From NCBI GenBank assembly GCA_903917505.1, contig CAIXAY010000388.1, forward strand, positions 1 through 9,817: 9,817 bases of DNA, written 5' to 3'. The translations under genes and the position numbers were made by a program. Positions 1 to 6,024 of this stretch are shown here, one piece after another. Position 1 is the stretch's first letter. Every line of letters starts with the position of its first letter. Under the pieces are notes generated by a model. That model made no database searches, was not told where the DNA came from, and saw nothing but the letters and a program-made list of their open reading frames with translations. The stretch comes from an uncultured beta proteobacterium (GTDB taxonomy: Bacteria; Pseudomonadota; Gammaproteobacteria; Burkholderiales; Rhodocyclaceae).

Positions 1-1492
1 ACTCCATGCGATCGAGGATGTCGCGCTGCAGATCGACGCTGGGCGCGATCTCCCGCACCGTCAGTCCATCGGCGAGCAGGTCGAAGACGCAGCGCTCGGT
101 CACATACGTAACTTTCTGTCCGCGTTGCAAAGCCATCCTGCCGCTGAACGTGACCTGTTCGACGGCGTCGACCAGTTTCCTGGTCTTGCCTTCCTGGACG
201 ATCTTCAGCCTGCCGTCACCGACTTCAAGTTTTGCGCCGGCCGTGAAGAAACCGGAAAAGATGAGGTGCTTGGCGTGCGCGGTGATATCGACGAAGCCGC
301 CGCAGCCAGCCGTCAGATAGGGCTTGGCGCCGAGCTTGGAGACATTGATGCTGCCGTCTCTATCGATCTGCATGAACGAGAGCATGGCCGAATCGAAACC
401 GCCGCCCTGAAAATAGGTGAACTGGTTCGGCGAAGGGACGATGGCTTCGGCGTTCGCCGCGCAGCCGAAAGCGAATCCGAGCAACGGGATGCCGCCGACC
501 GCGCCCTGTTCGATGACCCAGGTCACTTGCCCATGCAAGCCCTCCTCGAGCAGGATGCGCGGGACGTTGGCCGAGATTCCGAAGCCGAGATTGACTGCCG
601 AACCGTTGGTCAATTCCTGCGCTGCCCGCCGCGCGATCACTTTTTCCGGGCCCCATTCCTGCAGTTCGAAACTGCTGTCGGGCCGGGAAATTTCGCCGCT
701 GATCGCCGGATCGTAAGGGATGCGCGTCGCCTGCATCTGCTCCGGATCGACGACGATGAAATCGACCAGCGTGCCCGGGATGTGCACCTGCTGCGGCTTG
801 ATCGATCCCCGCCTGACGACACGTTTCACCTGCGCGATGACCACGCCGCCGTTGTTGCGCGTGGCCAGCGCCAGGTCCATGCCGCCGAGGAAAGCGCCTT
901 CGTGTTCGAACGAGAGGTTGCCGCGCTCATCGGCCGTCGTGGCGCGCAGGAAAGCGACGCGCGGCACGATGGCCGGGAAGAAGAGCCATTCATCGCCGGC
1001 GAAATTCACCTTCTTGACGAAGGGTTCGGCCGCTGCGCGCGCGTTCATCGCGCCGCCTTCTCGCGCCGGATCGACAAAGGTATCCATGCCGACCTTGGTC
1101 AGCACGCCCGGGCGTTTCGCCGCGGCGTCGCGGTGCATGTCGAAGAGGATGCCGCTCGGGAAATTGTAGGCGGCAATCCGGTTGTCGACGACCTGCCGCC
1201 AGATCTCCGGCATCGGCAATGACGACGGGCCGCTCGGATAGGAACCGGCGAAAACGCGCTTGAGCATTCCGTCCTGTGCCAGATGGTCGATGCCGCGGAT
1301 CCCGTACATGTCGCCGGCGGCGATGGCCATGATCGCGGTCAGGTTGCGCGGATGTTTTTCCGTCGCGAAGCGCTGGCCCAAAGCGGCCAGCAGTTTTTCC
1401 GGGCAATTGAGGCCGCTTGACGAACTGATCGTCAGCACGTCGTCGTCGCGCACCATTTGCGCCGCCTGGTCGGCGGAAATCACTTTATTCAT
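1..1492 (-). CDS. Acyl-CoA:acetate/3-ketoacid CoA-transferase (YdiF/Pct-like), C-terminus cut by the window edge
   Basis: Family I CoA-transferases move CoA between an acyl-CoA and a free carboxylic acid through a glutamyl-CoA intermediate; this one is presumably cytosolic. The minus frame is open from ATG at 1492 (MNKVISADQAAQMV) to the window edge, 497 codons, and ends in a typical late motif (REIAPSVDLQRDILDRME). From memory of E. coli YdiF about 20 residues are missing. Both halves of the fused alpha/beta transferase are present: the first runs to about residue 280, with TFVDPAREGG and VHIPGTLVDFIVVDP; the second carries the nucleophile motif EQGAVGG with the probable catalytic Glu328 (Glu333 in YdiF), then GFAFG and YFQGGGFD. 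Where I recall YPQG in YdiF, this protein has FPSG (Ser113). A weak GGGTAG lies just upstream of the start. The gene diverges from the CBS gene. Family is certain; the acyl substrate cannot be read from sequence, so propionate, acetoacetate or another acid are all possible. Confidence 0.9.
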   Translation of the reverse strand, partial: MNKVISADQAAQMVRDDDVLTISSSSGLNCPEKLLAALGQRFATEKHPRNLTAIMAIAAGDMYGIRGIDHLAQDGMLKRVFAGSYPSGPSSLPMPEIWRQVVDNRIAAYNFPSGILFDMHRDAAAKRPGVLTKVGMDTFVDPAREGGAMNARAAAEPFVKKVNFAGDEWLFFPAIVPRVAFLRATTADERGNLSFEHEGAFLGGMDLALATRNNGGVVIAQVKRVVRRGSIKPQQVHIPGTLVDFIVVDPEQMQATRIPYDPAISGEISRPDSSFELQEWGPEKVIARRAAQELTNGSAVNLGFGISANVPRILLEEGLHGQVTWVIEQGAVGGIPLLGFAFGCAANAEAIVPSPNQFTYFQGGGFDSAMLSFMQIDRDGSINVSKLGAKPYLTAGCGGFVDITAHAKHLIFSGFFTAGAKLEVGDGRLKIVQEGKTRKLVDAVEQVTFSGRMALQRGQKVTYVTERCVFDLLADGLTVREIAPSVDLQRDILDRME

Positions 1493-1812
1493 GCTCTACC
1501 CAAAATAATGTTGATCTTTTCGCGCTCGAGCCGGAAGCCGGTTCAGCGCCATGGATGGCAAACCGCGACGGAATATTGAACCGGTTCAAAAACATTGTCA
1601 ATGGTTCGCCAATTCCTTTGATCAGGCCACCGCCGACTGTGCGAGCCAAGGCGCTGCAGGCAGTAAGAGACTCGGGCATCAGGATCATCGCCGAAAGTGC
1701 CCAATGCATAGTCCGCCGGCGGGAGGAACTGAGATGCCGATTTATTGCCTACAGACATGAGAGTCGGCCACAGAAGCCGGCGGAGTACTACAGCATACGA
1801 GGAGACCGTGTC
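1493..1812. other. 320-bp divergent intergenic region, lower GC
   Basis: This gap separates the start of the CoA-transferase gene (minus) from the start of the CBS gene (plus). It is visibly less GC-rich than the genes around it. A plus frame is open through it from 1555 and joins the CBS gene, but its product is basic, shows no recognisable domain and lacks the codon bias of the neighbours, so I treat it as 5' untranslated sequence. It must hold the promoters of both genes. I found no convincing pair of -35 and -10 boxes on either strand. The one clear structure is the palindrome at 1576-1589 with a half-site at 1538-1545. I see no riboswitch-like fold that I can name. Confidence 0.6.
1576..1589. 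promoter_or_regulatory. 14-bp perfect palindrome, candidate operator
   Basis: TTGAACCGGTTCAA reads the same on both strands. The inner half CCGGTTCA (1581-1588) recurs in the same orientation at 1538-1545; the two copies are 43 bp apart, about four helical turns. The site lies 84-97 bp upstream of the CoA-transferase start on the minus strand and more than 220 bp upstream of the CBS start, so control of the CoA-transferase is the more natural reading. A dimeric repressor or activator could bind here. No regulator gene is adjacent, and I cannot match the site to a known factor. Confidence 0.45.
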
Positions 1813-2466
1813 ATGTTTGCAATCTACGGGATTAGCGGACCAATTTTCCAGGGCTCGCTGGAAAACCTCGAGCAGGTGCCGCCGGTACTGCGCGGCGGCC
1901 CGATCATGGCGCGCCGTGTCGGCGATCAGGTGAACAGCGCCGCGCCGCCGGAAGAAGGCGCCTTCGCCGCCGCACTCAGCGGGACGCGCGAGCAGGCGGT
2001 CGACGCCTATCAGGCGATGTTGCCGCAGAACCTTGAACGCGGCCCGCTGTATCAGGCCAACCAGCTCATGCAGCGCCATATCATCAGCGTGAGCACCGAA
2101 GACGATGTGGCGCGCGCCTGGCACATCCTCGTCGAAAACCAGATCCATCAGGCGCCGGTTCTCGACGCCACCCTGCACCTCGTGGGCATCATCGGCGAAC
2201 GCAATCTGCTGACGGCGCTGAACGTCAATATCGACGACGGCCAGGTGCGCAAAGTGCTGACCCAGCGCGTCGGCGACGTCATGACCACGCCGGTGGTCGC
2301 CGCGACGCCGATCACCGACATCCGGCGTATCGCGCACGTGATGCTCGACCGCGACGTGGACGGCCTGCCCATCGTCAACGACGGCGGCACGCTGGTCGGC
2401 TTTCTTTCGCGCGGCGACATCCTGCGCGCCGTGGTCAACGATCCGCCGCTGAGCATCTGGCGTTAG
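1813..2466 (+). CDS. Protein with two CBS domains
   Basis: CBS pairs (Bateman modules) bind adenosyl ligands such as AMP, ATP or S-adenosylmethionine and act as energy or metabolite sensors. The chosen ATG at 1813 follows a strong ribosome site GAGGAG at 1799-1804, 8 bases upstream, giving 217 residues. Residues 1-83 (MFAIYGISGPIFQGSLENLE) form an N-terminal region I cannot name; about 84-138 is the first CBS motif (ISVSTEDDVARAWHILVENQ, then LVGIIGERNLL); about 154-212 is the second (VGDVMTTPVV, DVDGLPIVND, LVGFLSRGDILRAVV). There is no membrane segment and no attached enzyme or channel domain, so it probably works as a free cytosolic sensor or partner protein. The frame stays open 86 codons upstream to 1555, but that stretch lacks coding character. 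Its partner cannot be inferred from the neighbours. Confidence 0.85.
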   Translation: MFAIYGISGPIFQGSLENLEQVPPVLRGGPIMARRVGDQVNSAAPPEEGAFAAALSGTREQAVDAYQAMLPQNLERGPLYQANQLMQRHIISVSTEDDVARAWHILVENQIHQAPVLDATLHLVGIIGERNLLTALNVNIDDGQVRKVLTQRVGDVMTTPVVAATPITDIRRIAHVMLDRDVDGLPIVNDGGTLVGFLSRGDILRAVVNDPPLSIWR

Positions 2467-2472
2467 CAGCGC

Positions 2473-2487
2473 GCCCTATGAAAGGGC
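2473..2487 (+). terminator. Weak hairpin after the CBS gene
   Basis: GCCCT (2473-2477) and AGGGC (2483-2487) can pair around a 5-base loop, starting 7 bp after the CBS stop codon. The stem is short and no clear T-run follows (CGCGTTTCGG), so this is only a possible terminator. The rest of the 88-bp gap before arsC holds nothing else I can name except the arsC ribosome site. Confidence 0.2.
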
Positions 2488-2554
2488 CGCGTTTCGGATT
2501 ATGGTTAGGCCCGCAGCGCAGCGACACCCGCCGCGCAAAATCTTGAGGAGAGCT

Positions 2555-2914
2555 ATGGCCCACATCGTGATCTATCACAACGCCCGTTGCTCGAAGAGCC
2601 GTTCGGTCTGCGAACTCGTTGCCGCCCAGGGCGTCAAGGCCGAAGTGATCGAATACCTGCAGACGCCGCCGGACCGGGAGGAACTGCGCGGCCTGCTCAA
2701 GAAACTCGGCATGAAGCCGGGCGAACTGGTCCGCCGCGGCGAGGAAATTTTCAAGCAGCAATACGCGGGCAGGACGCTGAGTGATGACGAATGGCTGGCC
2801 GCGCTCGTCGCCCATCCGATCCTGATCGAGCGGCCCATCGTCGTGAGCGGCGCCAGGGCGGTCATCGGCCGGCCGCCCGAGAAAGTCCTCGAACTGCTCG
2901 CCGACCCGGCCTGA
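2555..2914 (+). CDS. arsC: ArsC-family arsenate reductase (glutaredoxin-dependent type; YfgD-like)
   Basis: Proteins of this family reduce arsenate to arsenite with glutathione and glutaredoxin; some chromosomal members (YfgD type) have no proven substrate. The product is 119 residues, a normal length, starting at ATG 2555 with AGGAG directly upstream (2546-2550). It opens with IVIYHNARCSKSR, which places the nucleophilic cysteine at residue 12 as in plasmid R773 ArsC. The three arginines that bind arsenate in R773 ArsC (60, 94, 107) have counterparts here: Arg60 (LVRRGE), Arg93 (RPIVVSG) and Arg106 (IGRPPEKVLELL). No arsR, arsB or acr3 lies nearby, so this is not an ars resistance operon. 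The CSKSR signature and the absence of ars partners favour the housekeeping YfgD-like branch. It ends 6 bp before the hydrolase gene and is probably co-transcribed with it. Confidence 0.88.
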   Translation: MAHIVIYHNARCSKSRSVCELVAAQGVKAEVIEYLQTPPDREELRGLLKKLGMKPGELVRRGEEIFKQQYAGRTLSDDEWLAALVAHPILIERPIVVSGARAVIGRPPEKVLELLADPA

Positions 2915-2920
2915 AACCCG

Positions 2921-3742
2921 ATGGAATCGATGCGCCGCGGCCTGATGCGGTTCGCCGTGCTGCTCGGTGCCCTGGCCTGCTGCAGCCTGCTCAATGCGCA
3001 GGAAGCCGCGCCGTCGGTCGCGGCCGGCCAGGTTGAACAGGTCGCCACGCGCGACGGCGTCAGCGTGCCGATCTACACCTACTGGCGTGCCGAGGCAGTG
3101 GCGACGGTGGTTCTCTTCTCGGGCGGCGCCGGCGGTTATGGCCAGATCGGCGCCGACGGCTGGCCGGCGGGCGGCAATTTCCTGATCCGCACCGGCAAGC
3201 ACTGGGCCGGCTATCCATTCAACATCGTCATGGTCGGGCGACCGTCGGACGGCATCGACCTGTCGCTCGGCTATGTGCGCATCGGCAAACTGCACGCCGC
3301 CGACAACCAGGCGATTTTCAAGGCCATCAAGCGCAGAAGCCCGCTGCCGATCTGGGTCGTCGGCACCAGCATGGGGACGATCTCGGCAGCGGCCGCGGCG
3401 ATTGCCGACCGCGAAGATCTGCTCGCCGGCCTGGTGCTCACCTCATCGATCACCGCCTACAAGGTTCCCGGCGCGGTGCCCAAACAGGATCTTGAAAAGA
3501 TCCGCGTGCCGACGCTGGTTTTCCATCACGACAGCGATGCCTGCTGGGCGTGCCAGCCGTTTGAGGCAAGGCGGCTGGCCGGCGAATTGATGAACGCGCC
3601 GATCAGGAAAACCATCATGGTCAGCGGCGGTTCAGGCGCCAGCGGCGATCCCTGCGAGCCGATGCACCACCACGGCTTCGTCGGCATGCAGGACGAGGCG
3701 GTAGACCGCATCGCGGAATGGATACTCGCGCCCAAGGAATAG
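2921..3742 (+). CDS. Exported alpha/beta hydrolase
   Basis: A serine hydrolase of unknown substrate, probably periplasmic. The N-terminus has a signal peptide: basic MRRGLMR, hydrophobic FAVLLGALACCSLL, then likely cleavage after LNA (about residue 27). The core follows alpha/beta-hydrolase order: strand TVVLFSGGAGG (about 62-72), nucleophile elbow GTSMG with Ser150, VPTLVFHHDSD with the acid at Asp204 or Asp206, and HHHGF with the catalytic His among 249-251. Three cysteines sit near the active-site loops (208 and 211 in DACWAC, and 245 in GDPCEP), so a disulfide in the oxidising periplasm is plausible. The start is uncertain: ATG 2921 has no ribosome site, while ATG 2930 has GGA 5 bases upstream and gives a more typical signal peptide. 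It follows arsC by 6 bp and converges on the cupin gene, 4 bp away, with no room for a hairpin terminator. Confidence 0.8.
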   Translation: MESMRRGLMRFAVLLGALACCSLLNAQEAAPSVAAGQVEQVATRDGVSVPIYTYWRAEAVATVVLFSGGAGGYGQIGADGWPAGGNFLIRTGKHWAGYPFNIVMVGRPSDGIDLSLGYVRIGKLHAADNQAIFKAIKRRSPLPIWVVGTSMGTISAAAAAIADREDLLAGLVLTSSITAYKVPGAVPKQDLEKIRVPTLVFHHDSDACWACQPFEARRLAGELMNAPIRKTIMVSGGSGASGDPCEPMHHHGFVGMQDEAVDRIAEWILAPKE

Positions 3743-3746
3743 ACCT

Positions 3747-4076
3747 TCAGTCGACGATGAACAGCTTGGCGCCGATGCCGGTGTAAGAGCGATGCGCTTC
3801 GGCGTGGTCGGCGACCTGGTAGCTCATCCCCGGCTTCAGCGTGAACTTGCGGCCATCCTTGAGTTCGGTGTTCAGTTCGCCCTCGACGCACAGCAGGACA
3901 TGGCCTTTGACGCACCAGTGATCGGCGAGATAGCCGGCGGTATATTCGACCATGCGCACGCGGATGTCGCCAAAATTCTGCGTGCGCCAATACGCCGATC
4001 CGCTTTCCCCTTTATGCTCGATTGGTGGAACTTGCGCCCAGTCGGTCGTGCCGAACGGGATTCCCGACATTTGCAT
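3747..4076 (-). CDS. Small cupin-fold protein with a DHWC motif
   Basis: A single-domain cupin of 109 residues, from ATG 4076 with a good ribosome site (GAAGGA, 6 bases upstream). It starts SGIPFGTTDWAQVPP, then GESGSAYWRTQNFGDIRVRMVEY, followed by the motif ADHWCVKGHVLLCVEGEL (about 51-68) and DGRKFTLKPGMSYQVADH. His53, His59, and His91 or His95 are candidate metal ligands; His53, Cys55 and His59 stand where the first cupin metal motif is expected. I recall the family being annotated as a 'DHCW motif cupin fold protein', with no defined function. There is no signal peptide. The frame is open 21 codons further upstream, but that part lies in the divergent promoter region. The gene is convergent with the hydrolase and divergent from the metallopeptidase, so it is probably monocistronic. 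Confidence 0.82.
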   Translation of the reverse strand: MQMSGIPFGTTDWAQVPPIEHKGESGSAYWRTQNFGDIRVRMVEYTAGYLADHWCVKGHVLLCVEGELNTELKDGRKFTLKPGMSYQVADHAEAHRSYTGIGAKLFIVD

Positions 4077-4120
4077 AGAATATCCTTCACTTGTGGCGCA
4101 CAGGCGACGGCAACGCGCGC

Positions 4121-4142
4121 CGGGTGTTAATCTTAGCACCCG
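4121..4142. repeat. Short inverted repeat in the divergent promoter region
   Basis: CGGGTG (4121-4126) and CACCCG (4137-4142) are perfect inverted copies around the AT-rich centre TTAATCTTAG. The site lies between the divergent cupin and metallopeptidase starts, 27 bp before the latter's ATG. It could be an operator or a hairpin in the metallopeptidase leader; there is too little here to decide. The rest of this 92-bp gap shows no clear promoter boxes. Confidence 0.35.
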
Positions 4143-4168
4143 AGCGGACCCAAATCAGGCCAGTACGC

Positions 4169-5035
4169 ATGCAACTTGATGATCAGAATGAAAGCGACAA
4201 CGTAGAAGACCGGCGCGGTGGCGGTGGGGGCTTCAGCGGCATCGGCCGCGGCGGCCTGGGGATAGGCGGCGTGATCATCGCGCTTGCGGCGAGCTATATT
4301 TTCGGCATCGACCCGTCGGTGCTGCTCGGCCTCGTCTCGAATTTCGAAAGCCCGGCGCCGGCGCAGGTCGCCGCGCACAAGCCGCCGGCCGACGACCAAA
4401 TGGCGCGCTTTGTTGCCAAGATCCTCGGCAGCACCGAAACCACCTGGGAACAGATTTTTCGCGAAGGCGGCGCGCAATACCAGGCGCCAAAGCTGGTTCT
4501 CTTCTCCGGCGCGACGCCGACCGCATGCGGCACCGGGCGCGCGGCAATGGGGCCGTTCTACTGCCCGTCGGACCGGAAGGTTTATATCGACCTGGCGTTC
4601 TATCGCGACCTCAAGGAGCGCTTTCACGCGCCCGGCGAGTTCGCCCAGGCCTACGTGATCGCCCACGAAGTCGGCCACCATGTGCAGTATCTGCTCGGCA
4701 TATCGGAGAAAATGCGCAAGGCCCAGCAAGGCGCCAGTACGGCGAGAATCAATGCGCTCTCGGTGCGCCTCGAATTGCAGGCCGATTGCTTCGCGGGGGT
4801 CTGGGGAAATCGCGCCGACGCGGCCAAGCACATCATCGAGCCCGGCGAGATCGCGCAGGCGCTGAACGCCGCTTCGGCGATCGGCGACGACCGCCTGCAG
4901 CAGCAGACGCAGGGCCGCATCGTTCCCGAATCCTTCACCCATGGCAGCTCCGAACAGCGCGTGCGCTGGTTCAAGCGCGGCATGGACTCGGGCGACCTGC
5001 GCCAGTGCGACACCTTCAAGGCGGCGACGCTGTAA
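4169..5035 (+). CDS. ypfJ: YpfJ-type neutral zinc metallopeptidase, membrane-anchored
   Basis: Member of the putative neutral zinc metallopeptidase family (YpfJ, Pfam Zn_peptidase), whose physiological substrate is not known to me. The product is 288 residues. The start at ATG 4169 is set by the family's opening, here MQLDDQNESDNVEDRRG, although its ribosome site is weak. Next come a Gly-rich stretch (17-34) and one membrane helix (about 31-56, GIGGVIIALAASYIFG) that anchors the protein, so the catalytic part should face the periplasm. Catalytic features are HEVGHH (His166, Glu167, His170) and a likely third zinc ligand Glu202 in LELQADCFAG, with WGNRADAAKHI after it. Paired cysteines occur at 120 and 132 (TACGTGRAAMGPFYC), also typical. 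The C-terminus (HGSSEQRVRWFKRG) is characteristic. It is followed after 5 bp by the M23 peptidase gene, very likely in one transcript. Confidence 0.92.
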   Translation: MQLDDQNESDNVEDRRGGGGGFSGIGRGGLGIGGVIIALAASYIFGIDPSVLLGLVSNFESPAPAQVAAHKPPADDQMARFVAKILGSTETTWEQIFREGGAQYQAPKLVLFSGATPTACGTGRAAMGPFYCPSDRKVYIDLAFYRDLKERFHAPGEFAQAYVIAHEVGHHVQYLLGISEKMRKAQQGASTARINALSVRLELQADCFAGVWGNRADAAKHIIEPGEIAQALNAASAIGDDRLQQQTQGRIVPESFTHGSSEQRVRWFKRGMDSGDLRQCDTFKAATL

Positions 5036-5040
5036 GCCAC

Positions 5041-5892
5041 GTGATCGCGCGCATCTTCCTGCGGCAGGTCGCCGCCCTCGGACTGATCGCCTTGCTCGCT
5101 CCCGCGCTTGCGCGCGCCCTGCCGACGGCGTCCAGCGTGCCCGGCGGCGTCGCACTGATCCACCTCGGGCCCATCGCCAGGGCCAGCGCCGCGCCACGCG
5201 CCTGGTTCGGCGAACGGCCGGTTCTGGTCGCCGCTGAAGAGGGTCACTGGGTCGCCATCATCGGCCTCGCGCTTGACCTGCCGCCGGGCGGCCACGACTT
5301 GCGAGTCGATGACGGCAGTACCCAGACGCAAAAGCATTTCGCGGTCGGCGCCAAGAATTATCCGGCGCAGCGCATCACGCTCAAGGACAGCAGCAAGGTG
5401 ATTCTCGCGCCGGCTGACGAAGCACGCGCCGAAAAGGAAATCGCCGCGATAAGCGCACTGAAGCTGCACTGGCGTGCAGCGGACGACACCGACAGCGATT
5501 TTCTGGCACCCGCCGACGGACGTTTGGCCAGCCGCTTCGGCCTGCGCCGTTTCTTCAACGGCGAAGCGCGCTCACCGCATGCCGGCCTGGATATCGCCGT
5601 GCCGCGTGGAACGCCGGTCACGGCCGCCGCGCACGGGCAGGTGCTGGCCGTAGGCGATTACTTCTTCAATGGCAAGACGGTATTTGTCGACCACGGCAAC
5701 GGCTTGCTCAGCATGTATTGCCACCTTGACCGGATCGACGTGCAGGCGGGCGATTCCGTCGGCAAAGGCCAGCGCATCGGCCGCTCCGGAATGACCGGCC
5801 GGGCCAGCGGCCCGCACCTGCACTGGAGCGTCATCCTGAACGGCGCGATGGTCGACCCGGAGCTGTTCGTGAAATCCAAACGACAGAATTAA
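5041..5892 (+). CDS. Secreted M23-family (LytM-type) peptidoglycan endopeptidase
   Basis: M23 peptidases cut peptide cross-bridges of the cell wall. GTG at 5041, 5 bp after the metallopeptidase stop, is the only sensible start: it gives a signal peptide (IARIFLRQVAALGLIALLAPALARA) with cleavage near residue 26, and no in-frame ATG lies close by. The ribosome site is weak, so translational coupling to the upstream gene is likely. Residues 27-150 form an N-terminal domain, with a long basic/acidic stretch after 110. The peptidase domain covers about 155-275 and has all zinc and catalytic motifs: SPHAGLDIA (His180, Asp184), MYCHLDRI (His228) and GPHLHW (His259, His261). Total length is 283 residues, normal for single-domain secreted M23 proteins, so it is probably an active enzyme rather than an EnvC/NlpD-like regulator lacking the ligands. 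The last two bases of the stop codon are the first two of the inverted-repeat element. Confidence 0.9.
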   Translation: MIARIFLRQVAALGLIALLAPALARALPTASSVPGGVALIHLGPIARASAAPRAWFGERPVLVAAEEGHWVAIIGLALDLPPGGHDLRVDDGSTQTQKHFAVGAKNYPAQRITLKDSSKVILAPADEARAEKEIAAISALKLHWRAADDTDSDFLAPADGRLASRFGLRRFFNGEARSPHAGLDIAVPRGTPVTAAAHGQVLAVGDYFFNGKTVFVDHGNGLLSMYCHLDRIDVQAGDSVGKGQRIGRSGMTGRASGPHLHWSVILNGAMVDPELFVKSKRQN

Positions 5893-6014
5893 CCACAACG
5901 GGCACAACGAGCACAACGAAGGCATGTGGGAACTGCGGTGAAGAGCACGGTGCGAGCTACTCGAACATTCGAATGATTTTGGTCTTCGTCGTGCTCGTTG
6001 TGCTCGTTGTGGTT
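5891..6014. repeat. 124-bp palindromic element with 31-bp inverted arms
   Basis: The left arm (5891-5921) and right arm (5984-6014) are inverted copies, 29 of 31 positions identical; the two mismatches are purine transitions. Each arm is built from a 9-base unit: the left has CACAACGGG, CACAACGAG and CACAACGAA in tandem (5894-5920). The 62-bp centre is different sequence and contains a small palindrome (TCGAA and TTCGA, 5961-5972). The element fills nearly all of the gap between two convergent genes. It could act as a two-way transcription end or as a transcript-stabilising stem, although no T-run follows either arm, so it is not a standard intrinsic terminator. Its form suggests a dispersed intergenic repeat (REPIN- or MITE-like), but I see only one copy here and no target duplication. 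Confidence 0.85.
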
Positions 6015-6024
6015 GGCTTTCGCC

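Noticed and set aside
125..1222. Plus-strand open frame of 365 codons
   Set aside because: It lies antisense to the CoA-transferase, whose conserved motifs run through the whole region. Its product is Arg/Asp/His-rich with no domain, as expected for an antisense frame in GC-rich coding DNA.
1555..1812. 86-codon N-terminal extension of the CBS protein
   Set aside because: A strong ribosome site fits ATG 1813, the extension has no domain or coding bias, and it would run over the candidate operator.
1543..2337. Minus-strand open frame of 264 codons
   Set aside because: Antisense to the CBS gene; low-complexity Arg/His/Asp composition and no recognisable fold.
2555..2914. Arsenic-resistance operon
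   Set aside because: Only the reductase is present; no regulator, efflux pump or arsenite-linked gene is in the window.
2435..3295. Minus-strand open frame of 286 codons
   Set aside because: Antisense to arsC and the hydrolase gene, both of which carry clear catalytic motifs.
4525..5040. Upstream extension of the M23 reading frame
   Set aside because: It runs in a second frame through the metallopeptidase gene; the signal peptide begins right at GTG 5041.
4133..5197. Minus-strand open frame of 354 codons
   Set aside because: Antisense to the metallopeptidase and the start of the M23 gene; no motif is present.
5894..5920. Possible CRISPR array from the 9-bp tandem units
   Set aside because: The units are directly adjacent with no spacers and form part of an inverted repeat; no cas gene is near.
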